Assembly (NCBI RefSeq): GCF_041053105.1
Contig: NZ_CP163444.1
Location: 930,001-994,000 of the forward strand
Reading direction: 5' to 3'
Length of the DNA stretch: 64,000 nucleotides
Source: Streptomyces sp. R44
Lineage (GTDB): Bacteria; Actinomycetota; Actinomycetes; Streptomycetales; Streptomycetaceae
Shown piece by piece: positions 33,582-41,639 of the stretch. Below the pieces are notes generated by a model. That model was not told where the DNA came from and ran no database searches. It saw nothing but the letters and a program-made list of their open reading frames with translations. How positions within the stretch are numbered: the stretch's first letter is position 1; every line of letters starts with the position of its first letter. Position numbers and translations under genes: made by a program.

Positions 33582-35126
33582 ATGAGACGTACGATCCCGC
33601 TCGGCTGGGCGGTTGCGATCACAGGGGCCCTTGTGTCCTTCGGCTCTCCGGCCTCGGCCGCCACCCCGCCGCCGCCCGCGCCACTGAGGGTGATGCCCCT
33701 CGGCGACTCCATCACAGCCGGCACCGGCAGTGAGACCGGAGCCGGGTACAGGCTCCCGCTGTGGAACATGAGTGCGACGCAGTCCCGCTACACAGTCGAC
33801 TTCGTCGGCTCGGCCGGGTCGGCCGGCGTACCCGACCCCGACAACGAGGGACACAGCGGAGCGCGCATCGGTGACATCCGCGCCTCGGTCGACACCTGGC
33901 TCACCGCCGCGGCTCCCGACGTTGTCCTGCTCCACATCGGCATCAATGACCTCGACAAGGACCCGGATCCCGACAAGCAGCGCGCGGTCACCCGGGCGGC
34001 CAACGCCTTCTCCGATCTCGTCACGCGCATCGTGCAGGACAAGCCGAACGTCACCGTCCTGGCTCAAGGCCTGATCCCGACCACTGGCGGGCTGCAGGAA
34101 CAGGCCGCGAGCTTCAACACCAAGATCAAGGCACTGCAGTACACCACCTTCGCCGGCAAGAAGTACCGCTACCTCGAACCCCCCGCTCTGTCGGGGAACG
34201 AGATGTTCGACCGGCTGCATCCCAGCGACTTCGGCTACGCACGCATGGCCGGCATCTTCCACGACGGACTAGAGAACGCGGTCACCGCCGGCTTGGCCGA
34301 ACGCCCCACCGCCCCGCGTGCAGGTTCCGAGGCCGGCTGGGGCCGGGTCAAGTGGGCCGACTTCGACGGCGACGGCCGCTCCGACTACATCACGGTCAAT
34401 ACCCTCGGCGCGGTAAGCGTCTGGCTGAACCGTGGGGGCGACGGTCACGGCGGCTGGGAGGAGTACGGGCAGGTCGCCACCGGCGTGACCGGCGACTCCA
34501 CGCGTGTACGTTTCGCCGACTTCGACGGCGACGGCAGAGCCGACTACATCCTGATCGGTGACACCGGTTCGGTCACCGTGCACCTGAACAAGGGCGGTGA
34601 CGGTCACGGCGGCTGGAAGAAGATAGGCCAGGTCGCCACCGGCACCACTTCCGATGCCGACCACGTCAGGTTTGCGGACATCGACGGCGACGGCAAGACC
34701 GACTACACCACCTTCAGCCCACGCGGGGCGCTGTCCGTCTACCTCAATCGCGGCGGCGACACCTCCGGCAGCTGGACGCCCTACGGACAGATCGCCACCG
34801 GAGTCACCGGCGACCTCAGCCGCGTCCGCATCGCCGACTTCGACGGCGACGGCCGCGCAGACTACAACGTCATCAACACCAGCGGATCGCTCACTACGTA
34901 CCTCAACCGCGGTGGCGACGGCCATGGCGGCTGGGACGAATACGGCCAGGTCGCCACCGGCGTCACCAACGATCAGAACTCGGTCGTCCTCGCCGACATC
35001 ACCGGCGAAGGCCGCGCCGACTACCTCCACACCAACCCCGACGGCTCCATCGAGGCGTACCTCGACGACGGTGGAGACGGCCACGGCGGCTGGATCCCCT
35101 ACGGCCAAATTGCCACTGGAGCATGA
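33582..35126 (+). CDS. Secreted SGNH/GDSL hydrolase fused to five FG-GAP repeats
   Basis: 514 residues. Signal peptide (MRRTIPLGWAVAITGALVSF, cleavage after SPASAA). The SGNH esterase domain (residues ~35-235) has block I MPLGDSITAGTG with the nucleophile Ser, block III LLHIGINDLDKD and block V FDRLHPSDFGYARM with catalytic Asp and His. Residues ~245-514 are five 53-residue FG-GAP repeats with DFDGDGRSD-type calcium loops, the last one degenerate (DITGEGRAD). The likely role is an extracellular esterase acting on acetylated polysaccharide, with the repeats as a binding or rigidity module. It probably derives from the same repeat pool as the gene at 31995. A perfect 16-bp terminator stem follows. 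Confidence 0.87.
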   Translation: MRRTIPLGWAVAITGALVSFGSPASAATPPPPAPLRVMPLGDSITAGTGSETGAGYRLPLWNMSATQSRYTVDFVGSAGSAGVPDPDNEGHSGARIGDIRASVDTWLTAAAPDVVLLHIGINDLDKDPDPDKQRAVTRAANAFSDLVTRIVQDKPNVTVLAQGLIPTTGGLQEQAASFNTKIKALQYTTFAGKKYRYLEPPALSGNEMFDRLHPSDFGYARMAGIFHDGLENAVTAGLAERPTAPRAGSEAGWGRVKWADFDGDGRSDYITVNTLGAVSVWLNRGGDGHGGWEEYGQVATGVTGDSTRVRFADFDGDGRADYILIGDTGSVTVHLNKGGDGHGGWKKIGQVATGTTSDADHVRFADIDGDGKTDYTTFSPRGALSVYLNRGGDTSGSWTPYGQIATGVTGDLSRVRIADFDGDGRADYNVINTSGSLTTYLNRGGDGHGGWDEYGQVATGVTNDQNSVVLADITGEGRADYLHTNPDGSIEAYLDDGGDGHGGWIPYGQIATGA

Positions 35127-35570
35127 ACCCAGCAGTGCTCGTCGCGCACATACGTGACGGCCACTCACCTGCGCGGCTGGGGCGGAAGCGCGGTCCCTGG
35201 GGCATGGGATTCCGGGGTTGGTGGCCCCGTACCGACGACGCCCAGTTCGGACCTGCCCCGCGCCGGGTCTTGGCGCGGGGCAGGTCCCGTGCACGACTTC
35301 CGTGAAGTCGAGCCGATCCTCGGCGTTCGAGGTCGGCGCTGCTGGTGAACCGGCAGGTCGGCGGCTCACATCAGAGGCGGGTGCGAGGCAGGCCGGCGTC
35401 GTTTCACGGAGACCGTGCCAGAACCATCTCTCGCGAACAAAGCCAGAGCGGCTTCGCACGAGTTTGGGGCAGCGTTTGTACACCACTCCGGGAGGCGCTC
35501 TTGGACCAACACGTCGGTGCCCGCCGAGACGGCTCAGCGGACACCGATCCAGATGTGCGACTGCGTGGAT
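35127..35570. other. Intergenic stretch with terminator, otherwise empty
   Basis: 444 bases between the SGNH hydrolase gene and the convergent lipoprotein gene. Apart from the strong hairpin at 35249-35287 I see no gene with credible codon bias, no RNA gene and no repeat. Confidence 0.4.
35249..35287. terminator. Strong intrinsic terminator hairpin
   Basis: A perfect 16-bp stem (left arm GGACCTGCCCCGCGCC, right arm its exact complement) with a 7-base loop GGGTCTT, about 120 bases past the SGNH gene. It lies in a convergent gap, so it may work in both directions. Confidence 0.75.
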
Positions 35571-36230
35571 TCAGGAGGCTGCGGCGGCCTTCTGAATCCG
35601 GGGGACGAAGACCTGCGCGAGAGAATGGGCCGTGGCGGGGTCCAGGGAGCTGCCTTCGCCTTCCAGCGTGATCTCGGCGACGACCGTGCCCAGGCACATG
35701 GTGAGGTGGAGACCGTCGAGGCCGCCGGCGTTTCGGTAGTACGCGTGGCTCTCGACGCCGGGAACCGGCGGTACCTGCGCCTTGGTGTACTTGGCCGACC
35801 AGTTCTTCTCCTTGCGGCAGGCGTCCTGGGCGGCCTTCTTGTCCGCGAAAGCCGTGATCTCGAAGTCGGCTTCCTCACCGAACGCCTCGAAGTTCGCATC
35901 GCCGCGCGCGATTCTGGCGCACTCCCAGTCGGTGTCCGAAGCGCACTGCCCCGCAGGCTTGGGCTCCTCTTCGATGCGTGCGCTCGCGTCTCGCGGAGTC
36001 CAACCAGCCATCGACGCCGGGTCGGGCAGCGCCTGCTTGAACCTCTCTTCGGTCGTGAAGACGGTGCCGAAGTCCGCCTTGCCGCCTGCCGAGCCGCCCG
36101 AGCCTGATCCGGTTCCGGCACTGTCCCCGGCGGGCGGTTTCGTCGTCGTGTCGGAGCCGGCCCCACAACCGGTGGCGAGGGCCGCCAGCGTCACCAGCAC
36201 CACTGCACCCGAACCCATGCGAAACCTCAA
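35571..36230 (-). CDS. Putative lipoprotein
   Basis: 219 residues. I choose the TTG at 36230 (GGGGAG seven bases upstream) because it gives an n-region with Arg (LRFRMGSG) before the hydrophobic stretch AVVLVTLAALA and the lipobox LATGC; ATG 36218 lacks the positive charges. The mature part is Gly/Ser/Thr-rich for ~40 residues, then a folded domain with KADFGTVFTTEERFKQALPD, four or more cysteines that can form disulfides (GQCASDTDWECAR, DACRKE) and SHAYYRNAGGLDGLHLTMC. No known family; similar surface lipoproteins of unknown function are common in Streptomyces. Confidence 0.65.
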   Translation of the reverse strand: MRFRMGSGAVVLVTLAALATGCGAGSDTTTKPPAGDSAGTGSGSGGSAGGKADFGTVFTTEERFKQALPDPASMAGWTPRDASARIEEEPKPAGQCASDTDWECARIARGDANFEAFGEEADFEITAFADKKAAQDACRKEKNWSAKYTKAQVPPVPGVESHAYYRNAGGLDGLHLTMCLGTVVAEITLEGEGSSLDPATAHSLAQVFVPRIQKAAAAS

Positions 36231-36387
36231 GACTGCACTCCCCGTTATCCGTTGCTCACCAGACCACCGATGCGACGGTCTACCGCTACAGCGGATGATC
36301 TTGACAGCCGGATTCTCGGCGATCAAACACACGTACCCTTGCACACCCGCTCTTGGACGAGCCGGAACACGACTGTGCCCCCGCAGG

Positions 36388-36540
36388 TCACTTAGGTTCT
36401 AGTGGGGCGGAGCGGTCGGTCTCGCCGGTGCCGGCCAGGGCCCGGCTGGCGTCGAAGGTGACGTAGGCGGCGAGGGCGAAGAAGGAGATGGTGGTGATCC
36501 GCGGTGTGGACTTCTCGCGGGCACCGCGCACAGCGTGGCG
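36388..36540 (-). pseudogene. Fragment of a cation-efflux (CDF-like) membrane protein
   Basis: The minus strand encodes REKSTPRITTISFFALAAYV then TFDASRALAGTGE before a stop at 36390-36388. The block STP-hydrophobic-LAAYVTFDA resembles a membrane helix region of cation diffusion facilitator transporters. There is no start and the rest of the gene is missing, so this is a remnant lying just past the XRE regulator gene. Confidence 0.4.
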
Positions 36541-36552
36541 GCCCCGGCGCCC

Positions 36553-37506
36553 TTACTGAGGTGAGTCGCCGGCGTTGGCAGCCCTGTCCCGGCGGTCTGC
36601 GAGGGTGGCGGGGGAAGGTTGTGCCTGGGGGCCGGCGGGGATGGCTGCCAAGCTGGCGAGGAGCTTGAGCCGGTCTTCGTCGGGAGAGCCCGGTTCGGCG
36701 GTGTAGATGGTCAGGGAGTGCGCCTCGCGGGTGGACAGGGGCAGGTCCAGCGGCTGGTAGGTGAGTTCCAGGGGCCCGGCGTCGGGGTGGTTGAAGGTCT
36801 TGACGCCGCCGTGGTGGATGCGGACGTCGTGGGCGGCCCAGCGGGTGCGGAACTCGGTGCTCAGGGTGGACAGCTCTCCGATGAGTTCCCGCAGTGCCTT
36901 GTCGTTCGGGTAGCGGCCGGCCTCGGCGCGCAGCAGGGCGGTGGTGAGGGTGACGGCTTGGTCCCAGTCGGCGACGAAGTGCCGCGCGCCCGGGTCGAGG
37001 AAGTAGTAGCGGGCGCAGTTGGGGCGGCCGCGGTCGTCGGCCGTGTCGCTGTTGAACATGGGTGACAAGACTGCCCGGGCGAGTGCGTTGGTGGCGACGA
37101 TGTCGAGTCGTCCGTTGGTGACAAAGGCCGCGGACAGGGTCATGGAGTCAAGCAGCCACTGGACGCGGGGCGGGACGTCGACGGCCTTGCGGCGCCGGGG
37201 TGCGCGGCCGGCCGGCTGGGCGGCTCGGGCGAGGTCGAACAGGTAGGTGCGTTCGTCGTCGTCGAGGTGGAGTGCGCGGGCGACCGCGTCGAGGACGTCT
37301 TCGGACACGCCGTTGATGTGGCCCTTCTCCAAGCGGGTGTACCACTCGGTGCTGACGCCGGCGAGAACAGCGACTTCCTCCCGCCGCAGGCCGGGCACAC
37401 GGCGCCGACCGCTGGTGGGCAGCCCGGCCTGCTCCGGTGTGATCCTGGCGCGTCGGCTGGCCAGGAAGTCCCGGATGTCGGAGGCGTTGTCGGGTCGCTT
37501 GTCCAT
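36553..37506 (-). CDS. Helix-turn-helix regulator with MmyB-like ligand domain
   Basis: 317 residues, ATG 37506. The N-terminal XRE HTH (IRDFLASRRARITPEQAGLP, GLRREEVAVLAGVSTEWYTRLEKG) and the C-terminal ~170 residues (VQWLLDSMTLSAAFVTNGRLDIVATNALARAVLSP and later the ARYYFLDPGAR stretch) match the large actinobacterial MmyB-type family, whose C-terminal domain is thought to bind fatty acids or other hydrophobic ligands. It is divergent from an MFS exporter and alcohol dehydrogenase (137-base gap), which it probably controls. The end HH/AGPQAQPSPATLADRRD is a disordered tail. Confidence 0.87.
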   Translation of the reverse strand: MDKRPDNASDIRDFLASRRARITPEQAGLPTSGRRRVPGLRREEVAVLAGVSTEWYTRLEKGHINGVSEDVLDAVARALHLDDDERTYLFDLARAAQPAGRAPRRRKAVDVPPRVQWLLDSMTLSAAFVTNGRLDIVATNALARAVLSPMFNSDTADDRGRPNCARYYFLDPGARHFVADWDQAVTLTTALLRAEAGRYPNDKALRELIGELSTLSTEFRTRWAAHDVRIHHGGVKTFNHPDAGPLELTYQPLDLPLSTREAHSLTIYTAEPGSPDEDRLKLLASLAAIPAGPQAQPSPATLADRRDRAANAGDSPQ

Positions 37507-37643
37507 GCCTTCCACGGTAGGCACGCGGCGTGGATATGGGAGGTGGAGCTTGTACCCCCTATAACCGCGACCTTCCTGACCTGCGTGAATACGGGTTCTC
37601 TGGGATGCACGACCCCGCAGTGACAACCCTTGGAGACCCCACC

Positions 37644-38879
37644 ATGCAAGGAGCGACCCTCCACGCCCCCATCGACGAACGTGTCGCGGAACGGCCACCT
37701 GCCTCGCGCCGGCTTCCCGGCGTGGTCTACGTACTCGCTCTGGGGACGTTCCTGATGGGTACGACCGAGTTCGTGGTGGCGGGTCTGCTGCCGGAGATCG
37801 CGGGCGACCTGCAGGTGAGCGTGGCCCGTGCGGGTCTGGCGATCACCGTGTTCGCGGTCGGGATGATCATCGGTGCGCCGCTGATGTCGATGCTGACCCT
37901 GCGACTGCCCGCCCGGTGGACGCTGGTGCTGGCCCTGGGCGTCTTCGCCGCAGGACACGTGATCGCCGCCGTCGGTGACGGCTTCGGGCTGCTGCTGGCC
38001 GCGCGGTTCCTGACCGCGCTGGCGACCGGGGCGTTCTGGGCGGTGGCGAACGTCGTGGCCACCAGGGCGGCCGGCCCGGCCGCGAGCTCGCGCGCCGTGG
38101 GCGTGGTCGGGTCCGGTGCCATGCTCGCCAACGTCGTCGGCGTGCCGCTCGGCGCGTTCGCCGGACAGCTGATGGGCTGGCGCGGACCCTTCTGGATACT
38201 GGCCGTCCTGGCGCTGGCCGCGATGGCGCTGATCGCGCGTTCGGTCCCGAACGGGCCCCGCGGCGGTCAGCCGGCGTCGATCCGCGCGGAGCTGTCCGCG
38301 CTGCGCTCGGGCCGGCTCTGGCTGGTGCTGGCGGCCTGCGCCACCACGAGCGCCGGCGTGCTGGGCACGTACACCTACATCGCTCCGCTGCTGACCGACC
38401 GGGCGGGGATCGCCGCGGGTCTCGTGCCGCTCGTCCTCGTCGGATTCGGCGCCGGAGCCCTGGCCGGCTTCCTCGTCGGCGGCCGAGCCGGCGACGCCCG
38501 CCCGTACGCGACCACGATCAAGGCCGCGGCGTCGGCCGCAGTGGTCCTGCTGGCGCTCGGCCTGCTGTCTGCCTTCGCCGTCCCGACGGTGGTGCTGGTC
38601 GCCCTGCTCGGCCTTGCCGGGTTCCTCGGCACTCCGGTCCTGATCGCCCTCGGCGTCCGTTTCGCGGGCAAGGCCCCCACCCTGGGCTCGGCCCTGACCG
38701 TGTCGGCGTTCAACCTCGGCACGGCGGCCGGTTCCTGGATCGCCGGGCTCACCCTCGACACGCCCTTCCAGGCCGCCGGGCCGGCCGTGGTCGGCGCCGT
38801 CATGGCCGCTCTGGCCCACGTCCCCACGATCACCATCGCACTCATCCAGCAGCGCCGCAGCCGCCCCGCCCTCGGCTAG
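37644..38879 (+). CDS. MFS transporter (Cmx/AraJ-like drug exporter)
   Basis: 411 residues with twelve hydrophobic segments. VLALGTFLMGTTEFVVAGLLPEIAG is the start motif of the drug:H+ antiporter DHA1 group that includes Cmx and AraJ; GRAGDARPYAT-type loops and PVLIALGVRF are also present. It likely exports a small toxic compound or sugar. ATG 37644 is preceded by TTGGAGACCCC. It is divergent from an MmyB-type regulator and followed 139 bases later by an alcohol dehydrogenase, a common detoxification module. Confidence 0.85.
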   Translation: MQGATLHAPIDERVAERPPASRRLPGVVYVLALGTFLMGTTEFVVAGLLPEIAGDLQVSVARAGLAITVFAVGMIIGAPLMSMLTLRLPARWTLVLALGVFAAGHVIAAVGDGFGLLLAARFLTALATGAFWAVANVVATRAAGPAASSRAVGVVGSGAMLANVVGVPLGAFAGQLMGWRGPFWILAVLALAAMALIARSVPNGPRGGQPASIRAELSALRSGRLWLVLAACATTSAGVLGTYTYIAPLLTDRAGIAAGLVPLVLVGFGAGALAGFLVGGRAGDARPYATTIKAAASAAVVLLALGLLSAFAVPTVVLVALLGLAGFLGTPVLIALGVRFAGKAPTLGSALTVSAFNLGTAAGSWIAGLTLDTPFQAAGPAVVGAVMAALAHVPTITIALIQQRRSRPALG

Positions 38880-39018
38880 CGCACCAGCTGCGAGACCGCA
38901 GGACGGCGACACCGCAACGCCACACGGGAACATTTCCCTTCATTTCGCAGGAAGCCGTGCCTTCCTGATCACACACAGGCGCCCCAGGCGCCGGAAACAC
39001 GAAGCAAGGAGAACCACC

Positions 39019-40041
39019 ATGCGTGGAGTAGTCATGCACACCGCCGGAGACGTCCGGGTCGAGGACCGCGACGACCCGCAGATCATCGAGCCGACCGACG
39101 CGATCATCCGGCTGACCGCGACCTGCGTCTGCGGCTCCGACCTGTGGCCCTACCGCGGCATCGAGCCCGCCGACCGCACGGCCATGGGTCACGAGTACGT
39201 CGGCGTCGTCGAAGAGGTCGGATCCGAGGTCGAGACCGTCAAGGCCGGTGATTTCGTCGTCGGGTCGTTCGTCATCTCCGACAACACCTGCGAGATCTGC
39301 CGCTCGGGCTACCAGTCCGGCTGCGTCCACCGCGAATTCGTGGCGGGCACGATCGGCACCCAGGCCGAGAAGGCCCGCATCCCGTACGCGGACGGCACCC
39401 TCGTCGCCACCCCCGGGCAGCCGGACGAGGACCTGATCCCCTCGCTGCTGGCCGCCTCCGACGTACTCGGCACCGGCTGGTACGGCGCCGTCGCCGCGGA
39501 AGCCGGCCCCGGCAAGACCGTCGCGGTCGTCGGCGACGGAGCCGTCGGCCTGATGGCGATCCTGGCCGCCGAGCAGCTGGGTGCGGAGCGCATCATCGCC
39601 ATGTCCCGCCACCCCGAGCGCCAGAAGCTGGCCCGCTTCTACGGCGCCACCGACATCATCGAGGAACGCAGCGACGCGGGCGTGGCAAAGATCAAGGAGC
39701 TCACGGGCGGCCTCGGCGCGCACTCGGTCGTCGAGGCCGTCGGCACCCGCGAATCCACCATGCAGGCCATCGGCGCCACCCGCCCCGGCGGCCACATGGG
39801 CTTCGTCGGCGTCAACTACGACGTCCACATCCCCGGCTTCGAACTGTTCCTCGCCGGCATCCACATGGAAGGCGGCCCCGCCCCCGTCCGCCGGTTCCTG
39901 CCCGAACTGATCCAGCTCATCTGGGACCGCAAGATCGACCCCGGAAAGGTCTTCGACCTCGAACTCCCACTGGAACAGGCCGCCGAGGCCTACAAGGCCA
40001 TGGACGAGCGCCGCGCCATCAAGGCCCTCCTGCGCCCCTGA
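39019..40041 (+). CDS. Zinc-dependent alcohol dehydrogenase (MDR family)
   Basis: 340 residues. Catalytic zinc ligands are visible in CVCGSDLWPYRG (Cys) and MGHEYVGVVEEVG (His-Glu). The structural zinc lobe reads CEICRSGYQSGCVH, with three of the usual four cysteines. The Rossmann motif VAVVGDGAVGLMAILAAEQLGAERIIAMSRHPER ends with Arg rather than Asp, favouring NADP(H). The group includes glutathione-independent formaldehyde and aldehyde reductases. RBS AAGGAG before ATG 39019. Context suggests detoxification of an aldehyde or alcohol under control of the MmyB regulator. Confidence 0.87.
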   Translation: MRGVVMHTAGDVRVEDRDDPQIIEPTDAIIRLTATCVCGSDLWPYRGIEPADRTAMGHEYVGVVEEVGSEVETVKAGDFVVGSFVISDNTCEICRSGYQSGCVHREFVAGTIGTQAEKARIPYADGTLVATPGQPDEDLIPSLLAASDVLGTGWYGAVAAEAGPGKTVAVVGDGAVGLMAILAAEQLGAERIIAMSRHPERQKLARFYGATDIIEERSDAGVAKIKELTGGLGAHSVVEAVGTRESTMQAIGATRPGGHMGFVGVNYDVHIPGFELFLAGIHMEGGPAPVRRFLPELIQLIWDRKIDPGKVFDLELPLEQAAEAYKAMDERRAIKALLRP

Positions 40042-40347
40042 GTCTTCCCGGGCGGCGCCTTCCGGCGGGGGCGCCGGACAAGTCTTCCGGCACGCCTGGA
40101 CGTGGCGCCCCAGCGTGCGGCTGCTTCGAGCTGGAGCAGGTTGAGTCCGGTTTCCTTGACGAGCTGTTCCTGGTCGAGGCAGCTGCCGTCCCATCGGGTG
40201 CCGTCGGGTCCGCCCTGGGACAATTGAGCTCGGGAGTCGACCGAACGCCGAACGCCTCTCCTCCGTCGTGATCGCCAGCACCCGCCAGGGTTTCCGCCGA
40301 GTCGGCGACGGCTCCGTTGAGCAGCGGAAAGGACGGACGCCAAGCCG
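40042..40347. other. Intergenic stretch
   Basis: 306 bases. A GC-rich imperfect hairpin around 40055-40076 (GGCGCC ... GGCGCC) may terminate the alcohol dehydrogenase transcript. No gene or other signal is supported. Confidence 0.35.
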
Positions 40348-41583
40348 ATGGAACCGAGCATTGACTACAAAGCGTTGTTCGTGGCGACGCCCAGTCCGTA
40401 TCTGGTGCTGGATCCGGGCCTGGTGATTGTCGACGTCAACGAGGCGTACCTGCAGGCCACCGGGCGGAGCCGACAGGACCTGGTCGGCCAGTACGTGTTC
40501 GATGCCTTCCCGGACAATCCGGCGGATGCGAATGCGGACGGGGTGCGGAACCTGAACGCCTCGCTGCGCCGGGTCCTGGAGTCGAGACAGCCGGACACGA
40601 TGGCGGTTCAGAAGTACGACATCCCCGTGCCGTCCCGAGCCTGGACGTTCGAGGAGCGGTGGTGGTCGCCGATCAACACCCCCGTCCTCGGGCCGGATGG
40701 GCAGGTGGCGTGGATCATCCACCGGGTGGAGGACGTGACTGAGTTCGTCCGTTCCCGCTCACCCGGTTCTGTGGGAGGACCTCTGGGACGGCGGGAGGCG
40801 ATCGAGGCCGAGCTGTACGCGCGGGCGAGGGAGCTGCAGCGGCTGAATGCGGAACTGCGGCAGGCGCACGCGCGGGAACGGCGGGTCGCCGTCACCCTGC
40901 AGGAAGCCATGCTGCATTCGCCCGACCTGAACCGGCACCCCGATATCGCGGTGCGCTACGTGCCGGCGGTCGGGTCGCTGAACGTGTGCGGCGACTGGTA
41001 CGACGTCGTCGATCTGCCCGACGGCGCCGTCGCCGTCGCCGTCGGCGACGTTGTGGGCCACGGTCTGGAGGCCGCCACCGTCATGGGCATGCTCCGCAGC
41101 GCGCTGAGCGCCGCCGTCAGAGCCCTGCACGAACCGGCCAGGGCACTGGAGGTGCTCGGCCTCTACTCCCGCTCCGTCGAAGGCGCGCTGGCCACCACCG
41201 CCGTCCAGGCCGTCATCGACACCAGCCGCCATCAGATCGCCTACAGCAGCGCCGGCCACCCACCGCCCGTCCTGCTCCACCCCGACGGCACCTGCGACCT
41301 GCTCGACCAGGCCACCGACCCCCCTCTCGGCGCGCGCCCCGACCACGTCCCGCGCCCGCAAGCCGCCCTGCCCTACACCCCGGGCGATCACCTGGTGCTG
41401 TACACGGACGGCCTCATCGAACGCCGCGACCGTGACATCGACGCCGGCCTGCAACAGCTCACCGACACCCTCGCCAGCCATGTCGGCATGAGCCCCGAGC
41501 GCCTCGCGGACGCCGTCCTGGCCCGCCTCGGCGTCGCCGGCGGCGTCCGCGACGACATCGCCCTCATCACCGTGCGCCTCTGA
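40348..41583 (+). CDS. PAS domain-containing SpoIIE/PP2C-type protein phosphatase
   Basis: 411 residues. Residues 1-125 form a PAS sensor (FVATPSPYLVLDPGLVIVDVNEAYLQATGR), followed by a short coiled-coil linker (RARELQRLNAELRQAHARERR) and the PP2C/SpoIIE domain: NVCGDWYDVVDLPDGAVAVAVGDVVGHGLEAAT with the metal-binding Asp residues, YSSAGHPPPVL, and LVLYTDGLIERRDRDID. Enzymes of this kind dephosphorylate STAS anti-sigma antagonists and so activate alternative sigma factors; the STAS proteins at 10379 and 22279 are candidates but unlinked. No HATPase_c domain is attached. ATG 40348 after GGAAAGGACGG. Confidence 0.88.
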   Translation: MEPSIDYKALFVATPSPYLVLDPGLVIVDVNEAYLQATGRSRQDLVGQYVFDAFPDNPADANADGVRNLNASLRRVLESRQPDTMAVQKYDIPVPSRAWTFEERWWSPINTPVLGPDGQVAWIIHRVEDVTEFVRSRSPGSVGGPLGRREAIEAELYARARELQRLNAELRQAHARERRVAVTLQEAMLHSPDLNRHPDIAVRYVPAVGSLNVCGDWYDVVDLPDGAVAVAVGDVVGHGLEAATVMGMLRSALSAAVRALHEPARALEVLGLYSRSVEGALATTAVQAVIDTSRHQIAYSSAGHPPPVLLHPDGTCDLLDQATDPPLGARPDHVPRPQAALPYTPGDHLVLYTDGLIERRDRDIDAGLQQLTDTLASHVGMSPERLADAVLARLGVAGGVRDDIALITVRL

Positions 41584-41639
41584 CCGCGCCAGAGGCGGCG
41601 CGATCAGTCGGCCGGCGTCCCACGGTCTTGGTGGTGTGG

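Noticed and set aside
40139..40361. Minus-strand frame before the PP2C gene containing CLDQEQLVKETGLNLLQLE
   Set aside because: Short, overlaps the PP2C start and upstream region, and no family or start signal supports it.
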